From NCBI GenBank assembly GCA_030609785.1, contig JAUWTC010000057.1, forward strand, positions 1 to 9,468: DNA of 9,468 nucleotides, given 5' to 3'. This document shows positions 5,726-9,468 of the stretch, in pieces. The notes under the pieces were generated by a model. The model had not been told where the DNA came from. It saw nothing but the letters and a program-made list of their open reading frames with translations, and did no database searches. The translations under genes were made by a program, and so were the position numbers. This DNA comes from Holophagae bacterium. Lineage in GTDB: Bacteria > Acidobacteriota > Thermoanaerobaculia > Thermoanaerobaculales > Sulfomarinibacteraceae. Each line of letters begins with the position of its first letter. Positions within the stretch are counted from its first letter, which is position 1.

Positions 5726-6490
5726 ATGCTTGAACTCAAAAATCTCCACGTGGCCATCGGCGGCAATGAGATCCTCAAGGGGATCGACCTGAAGATCAAC
5801 GCCGGAGAGGTCCACGCGATCATGGGGCCGAACGGCTCCGGAAAAAGCACGCTGGCATCGGTTTTGGCAGGACGGGAGGAATACGAAGTCACCTCGGGTG
5901 AGGTCCTGTTCCAGGGTGAAAACCTGCTGGACCTCGACGCGGAAACCCGGGCCCGTGAAGGCCTGTTCCTGGCCTTTCAGTACCCGGTTGAAATCCCCGG
6001 TGTGGGAAATACATATTTTCTCCGGACGGCACTGAACGCGATCCGTGAACACCGGGGGCAGCCCCCACTGGACGCCATCGACTTCCTCCAGCTGGTCCGA
6101 GAGAAGGCCGATATTGTCAAACTGGACCCTGCGCTGCTCAAACGGGCTGTCAACGAGGGGTTCTCCGGCGGCGAGAAGAAACGAAACGAGATATTCCACA
6201 TGGCGGTGCTGGAACCACGCCTGGCCATCCTGGACGAGACTGATTCCGGCCTGGATATCGACGCCCTCCGGATTGTCTCCGAAGGCGTCAACTCTCTGCG
6301 GAGCCCGGAGAGATCCTTCATCGTCATCACCCACTACCAGCGCCTGTTGGACCACATCATTCCCGATTCCGTCCACGTCTTGAAGGACGGACGAATCGTG
6401 GAAAGCGGCGGCCGAGAATTGGCGCTGGAACTTGAGGCACGGGGCTATGACTGGCTGGATTCCGATCCTGCGCTCGAGGCGGCACGGTGA
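5726..6490 (+). CDS. sufC: Fe-S assembly ABC-type ATPase SufC
   Basis: This 254-residue ATPase drives the SufB-SufD scaffold; dimerisation on ATP binding is known to reshape the SufBCD complex during cluster assembly. All ABC motifs are present: Walker A GPNGSGKST (34-42), Q-loop Gln85 in FQYP, signature FSGGEKKR (146-153), Walker B LAILDE with Glu171 and the SufC-typical DETDSGLDIDAL, and H-loop His203. There is no membrane segment, as expected for this cytoplasmic member. I chose ATG at 5726 because GGAG lies 8 bases upstream; a TTG two codons earlier is in frame but too close to that site. The end overlaps the sufD GTG start (GTGA, 6487-6490), so translation of the two is probably coupled. 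Confidence 0.97.
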   Translation: MLELKNLHVAIGGNEILKGIDLKINAGEVHAIMGPNGSGKSTLASVLAGREEYEVTSGEVLFQGENLLDLDAETRAREGLFLAFQYPVEIPGVGNTYFLRTALNAIREHRGQPPLDAIDFLQLVREKADIVKLDPALLKRAVNEGFSGGEKKRNEIFHMAVLEPRLAILDETDSGLDIDALRIVSEGVNSLRSPERSFIVITHYQRLLDHIIPDSVHVLKDGRIVESGGRELALELEARGYDWLDSDPALEAAR

Positions 6491-7764
6491 CGACGATGGC
6501 ATCGACGCCTCTCTTTCAACCGGACCTTACCGTTCAGGCCCATACTTCGCCGATTCTCGAGACCCTGGGATCAGAGGCCCGCGATCGATTTCAGGAACTG
6601 GGCTTCCCGTCCCGACGTGACGAAGACTGGCGGCTGACGTCCCTGGCGCCCGTCACGAACTCCGCATTCTCCAAGGCTCCCGCGGCAACCATCAGCACCG
6701 AACGCTGGTCCCTGCCCGAGGCCGTCACCATCACCTTCGTCAACGACCGATTGGTCGATAAAGTCGCCGTCGACAGTCTCCCCCCCGGCGTCACGGTGAT
6801 GCCACTCGATTCGGCCGCCGGCACCCGCCCCGACCTGATTGAAAAGTACCTCGGGAGCCTGGCCTCCATTGACGACCAGCCTTTCGTTGCCTTGAACACC
6901 GCCCAGGCCCTGGAAGGCACACTGATTCACCTTGCCCCGGGTGCGACCTTCGACCAGCCTATCAACATCCTGTACGCCACAACCGGCGACGACGTCGTCA
7001 CCTACCCGAGGACCCTGATCGTCGCCGAAGAGGGCTCGAGTGCGACCGTGGTGGAGACCTTCGTCGGCGACGGCAAGACCCTGACCTGTCCCGTGACGGA
7101 GATCGCCGTTGGTCCCAAGGCCTCTCTGAGCCACACCCGGCTGATTGAGCTCAGCCCCGCGGGCTCATGCGTCGGATCGGTGTCGGCCGCCGTCGAGCAA
7201 CATGCGACCTACCGGCTCAGTTCAGTCTCCCTCGGGGGTTCACTGGCCAGGACCGACATCCGAGTTGGTCTCAACGGCGAGTATGCCGACGCCATACTCG
7301 ACGGCCTGACCCTCGTCGGAGGCGATGACCAGGGAGCGGCCCACGTTATCGTCGATCACCGGGTTCCCAATTGCACCAGCACGCAACGCTTCCGCAGCGT
7401 GCTCGACGATCGGTCGAAGGCGGTGTTCACAGGACGAATCATCGTCGCCGAGGACGCACAAAAGACCGATGCCCGCCAGTCCAGCCGCTCCCTCCTGAGG
7501 TCCCCCGACGCCGTCGCCCACAACAATCCCCAGTTGGAGATCTACGCAGACGACGTTCGATGCACCCACGGCTCGACCGTCGGACAACTGGATGAGGAAG
7601 CCCTGTTCTATCTCAGGGCTCGAGGCATCGACCGACTCACCTCGCAGGGGCTCTTGACGCTGGCCTTTGCCGCCGAGGTTCTCGGAGGCATCCCGGTCGA
7701 GACGGTCAGATCCCGACTCGAGGACCTGCTGATGAGCCGATTGGGGCCGGAGACCGTGCGATGA
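6487..7764 (+). CDS. sufD: Fe-S cluster assembly protein SufD
   Basis: This 425-residue protein is the SufB paralogue that completes the SufBC2D scaffold and helps in iron acquisition and cluster formation. The N-terminal third is variable but has the typical RRDEDWR start (43-49). A VALNTA...GTLIHLAPG region (134-152) leads into the right-handed beta-helix, and the C-terminus has CTHGSTVGQLDEEALFYLRARGI (359-381). His361 corresponds from memory to E. coli His360, a key residue at the SufB interface. The GTG start overlaps the sufC stop and has GAGG 7 bases upstream. An ATG three codons later (6496) is also possible, with GGTGA 5 bases before it; the difference is trivial. The end overlaps sufS by ATGA. 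Confidence 0.95.
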   Translation: MTTMASTPLFQPDLTVQAHTSPILETLGSEARDRFQELGFPSRRDEDWRLTSLAPVTNSAFSKAPAATISTERWSLPEAVTITFVNDRLVDKVAVDSLPPGVTVMPLDSAAGTRPDLIEKYLGSLASIDDQPFVALNTAQALEGTLIHLAPGATFDQPINILYATTGDDVVTYPRTLIVAEEGSSATVVETFVGDGKTLTCPVTEIAVGPKASLSHTRLIELSPAGSCVGSVSAAVEQHATYRLSSVSLGGSLARTDIRVGLNGEYADAILDGLTLVGGDDQGAAHVIVDHRVPNCTSTQRFRSVLDDRSKAVFTGRIIVAEDAQKTDARQSSRSLLRSPDAVAHNNPQLEIYADDVRCTHGSTVGQLDEEALFYLRARGIDRLTSQGLLTLAFAAEVLGGIPVETVRSRLEDLLMSRLGPETVR

Positions 7765-9005
7765 CTGTCTCGACCGCGACCACTGGCATGTTGGATATCG
7801 AAAAGATCCGCGCCGATTTCCCGGCGCTGCATCAAGATGTCCACGGTCACCCGCTGGTCTACCTGGACAACGCCGCGACCACTCAGAAACCCAAGGTGGT
7901 CATCGATGCCATACGGTCGTTTTATGAAAACGACTGTTCCAACGTCCACCGGGGCGTTCACGCGCTTTCCCAACGAGCGACCGTTGCCTACGAGAGTTCC
8001 CGCACTGCGGTCAAGTCCTTTCTCGGCGCCCGAGACAGCCGTGAAATCGTCTTCACCCGGTCGACCACCGAAGCCGTCAACCTCGTAGCCCACTCGTTCG
8101 TCAGACCGCGACTCCACCCCGGAGACGAAATTCTGATCACCGAGATGGAACACCACTCCAACATCGTTCCCTGGCAGCTTCTCTGTGACGAAAAGGACGC
8201 CTCCCTCCGCGTCGTGCCGATGACCGACGACGGCGAACTGATCCTGGAACAGTTCGAGGAGATGATCAACGAGCGGACTCGCATCGTCAGCGTGGTCCAC
8301 GTCTCCAACGCCCTGGGCACGGTTAACCCGGTCGAGGAGATCATCCGCCTGGCGCACGACAAGGGCGTTCCGGTCCTGATCGACGGCGCCCAGGCCGTTC
8401 CCCACATGAAGGTCGATGTTCTAGCCCTGGACTGCGATTTCTATGCGTTCTCCTCTCACAAGGCCTACGGCCCGACCGGCATCGGCGCCCTGTACGGTAA
8501 GAGACAACACCTGCTGGAAATGACGCCCTTCCAGGGCGGCGGGGACATGATTCTCTCGGTGACCTTCGACCGAACGACCTTCAACGAGCCGCCCCACCGG
8601 TTCGAGGCCGGCACCCCCAACATCGAGGGAGCTCTCGGCCTGGCCGCAGCTCTCGAGTACATCGAGGGCATCGGCATCGACGCCGTCCACGCTCACGAAC
8701 ACGCCCTGTTGGACCACGCAACCGCCGCCGTGCTCGAGGTTCCGGGAGTTCGTCTTATCGGCAACCCAAAGCACCGCGCCGGCGCCCTGAGTTTCGTCAT
8801 GGAGGGAATCCATCCCCATGACATCGGGACCATCCTCGATCAAGAAGGGGTCGCCGTCCGGGCCGGCCACCATTGCGCCCAACCCATCATGCTGCACTAT
8901 CACCTGTCGGCCACCGTCAGGGCCTCCTTCGGCCTGTACAATCGGGTTGACGAAATCGACGCCCTTATCAAGGGTCTCCACTCCGTCCGGGAGGTATTCG
9001 GCTGA
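7761..9005 (+). CDS. sufS: Cysteine desulfurase SufS (group II)
   Basis: This 414-residue PLP enzyme converts L-cysteine to L-alanine and leaves a persulfide on its active-site cysteine, the sulfur source for SufBCD. Visible motifs are LDNAATTQKP (35-44), NVHRGVH (61-67), the PLP-stacking MEHHSNIVPW (129-138), Asp208 and Gln211 in DGAQAVPH, the PLP lysine Lys234 in SSHKAYGPTG, and the catalytic Cys372 in RAGHHCAQP, in the short loop typical of group II enzymes. His353 in HPHD stands 19 residues before the catalytic Cys, the position of the B. subtilis SufS histidine that swaps zinc ligands with SufU. This fits the sufU gene next door. ATG at 7761 overlaps the sufD stop and has GGAG 8 bases upstream; the end overlaps sufU by one base. 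Confidence 0.97.
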   Translation: MTVSTATTGMLDIEKIRADFPALHQDVHGHPLVYLDNAATTQKPKVVIDAIRSFYENDCSNVHRGVHALSQRATVAYESSRTAVKSFLGARDSREIVFTRSTTEAVNLVAHSFVRPRLHPGDEILITEMEHHSNIVPWQLLCDEKDASLRVVPMTDDGELILEQFEEMINERTRIVSVVHVSNALGTVNPVEEIIRLAHDKGVPVLIDGAQAVPHMKVDVLALDCDFYAFSSHKAYGPTGIGALYGKRQHLLEMTPFQGGGDMILSVTFDRTTFNEPPHRFEAGTPNIEGALGLAAALEYIEGIGIDAVHAHEHALLDHATAAVLEVPGVRLIGNPKHRAGALSFVMEGIHPHDIGTILDQEGVAVRAGHHCAQPIMLHYHLSATVRASFGLYNRVDEIDALIKGLHSVREVFG

Positions 9006-9451
9006 TGTCCGATCTCAAAGATCTCTACCAGGAAGTCATTCTCGACCACAACAGGAACCCTCGGAATTGCTACATCATGGACGGAGCCAGTTGCACCGCC
9101 GACGGCCACAATCCCCTGTGCGGCGACATCGTCAAGGTCTACCTCCGCATCGAGAACGGCATCATCGAAGAAATCTCATTCCAGGGCCAGGGATGCGCGA
9201 TCTGCACAGCCTCGACATCGCTGATGACCGAGTCGGTTCAGGGCAAGTCGGTCGAAGAGGCCCAGGGCCTGTTCGAGGAATTCCACCAGATGCTGACGGG
9301 CGTGGCGGAAGAGCAGGGTGTGGCACTGGGCAAACTCCAGGTCTTCGAGGGAGTCCGCGAATACCCCGTCAGAGTCAAATGCGCCACCCTGGCCTGGCAC
9401 ACCCTCCACGCCGCAATGGAAGAAAAGAAAGAAGACGTCACGACAGAATGA
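9005..9451 (+). CDS. sufU: SufU-type sulfur acceptor/scaffold protein
   Basis: This 148-residue IscU-like protein accepts persulfide sulfur from SufS. SufU rather than IscU identity is shown by the insertion after the second cysteine motif (about 71-100, with MTESVQGKSVEEA) and by the zinc-ligand set: Cys39 and Asp41 in NPLCGD, Cys64 in GQGC and Cys126 in RVKCATLAW. An additional Cys67 (GCAIC, where B. subtilis has GCSIS) and Cys22/Cys30 are extra. The C-terminal tail is charged. GGGAGG (8989-8994) lies 10 bases before the ATG, which overlaps the sufS stop as TGATG. The stop overlaps a further ATG (9448) near the window end, so the operon may continue. Confidence 0.95.
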   Translation: MSDLKDLYQEVILDHNRNPRNCYIMDGASCTADGHNPLCGDIVKVYLRIENGIIEEISFQGQGCAICTASTSLMTESVQGKSVEEAQGLFEEFHQMLTGVAEEQGVALGKLQVFEGVREYPVRVKCATLAWHTLHAAMEEKKEDVTTE

Positions 9452-9468
9452 GGGGAAACGGACAGCCC

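Overview
The window looks like chromosomal sequence from an uncultured, probably Gram-negative bacterium, moderately GC-rich by eye. Three things suggest this: an FHA-domain regulator built on the enhancer-binding-protein plan, an exported DUF3108 protein, and gaps filled with short degenerate 7-bp and 9-bp repeats of a kind familiar from Acidobacteriota, Planctomycetota and similar genomes. Acidobacteriota is my best guess, at low confidence. No phage, IS element, CRISPR array, rRNA or complete tRNA was seen.

Left part (1-2957). A four-helix membrane protein gene (3-611, +) converges on a large regulator gene (812-2632, -). The 200-bp gap between them holds a small hairpin at the first gene's stop codon and a large imperfect inverted repeat made of 9-bp units. 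The regulator has FHA, GAF-like, AAA+ and Fis-type HTH regions, but its ATPase motifs are degenerate. It has a convincing sigma70-type promoter (2779-2807, -). The upstream gap also contains a perfect 16-bp palindrome and a heptamer repeat.

Middle (2958-4137). A secreted DUF3108 protein gene is followed by about 400 bp without a gene. This gap carries a hairpin, four tandem heptamers, and two arrays of a second heptamer in opposite orientations.

Right part (4138-9451). A complete SUF iron-sulfur cluster assembly operon in the order sufB-sufC-sufD-sufS-sufU. SufS removes sulfur from cysteine, SufU accepts and relays it, and the SufBCD ATPase scaffold builds the cluster. sufC to sufU are translationally coupled (GTGA, ATGA and TGATG overlaps). 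sufB is separated from sufC by 148 bp containing another 9-bp repeat element and a terminator-like hairpin. No sufR/iscR-type regulator gene lies upstream, and no sufE or sufA is seen in the window.

The protein-coding content is mostly conventional; I do not see a clearly new multi-gene system. The items most worth a second look are the regulator with disabled-looking ATPase motifs, the several unrelated heptamer/nonamer repeat families concentrated in the gaps, and the repeat plus hairpin inside the suf operon.
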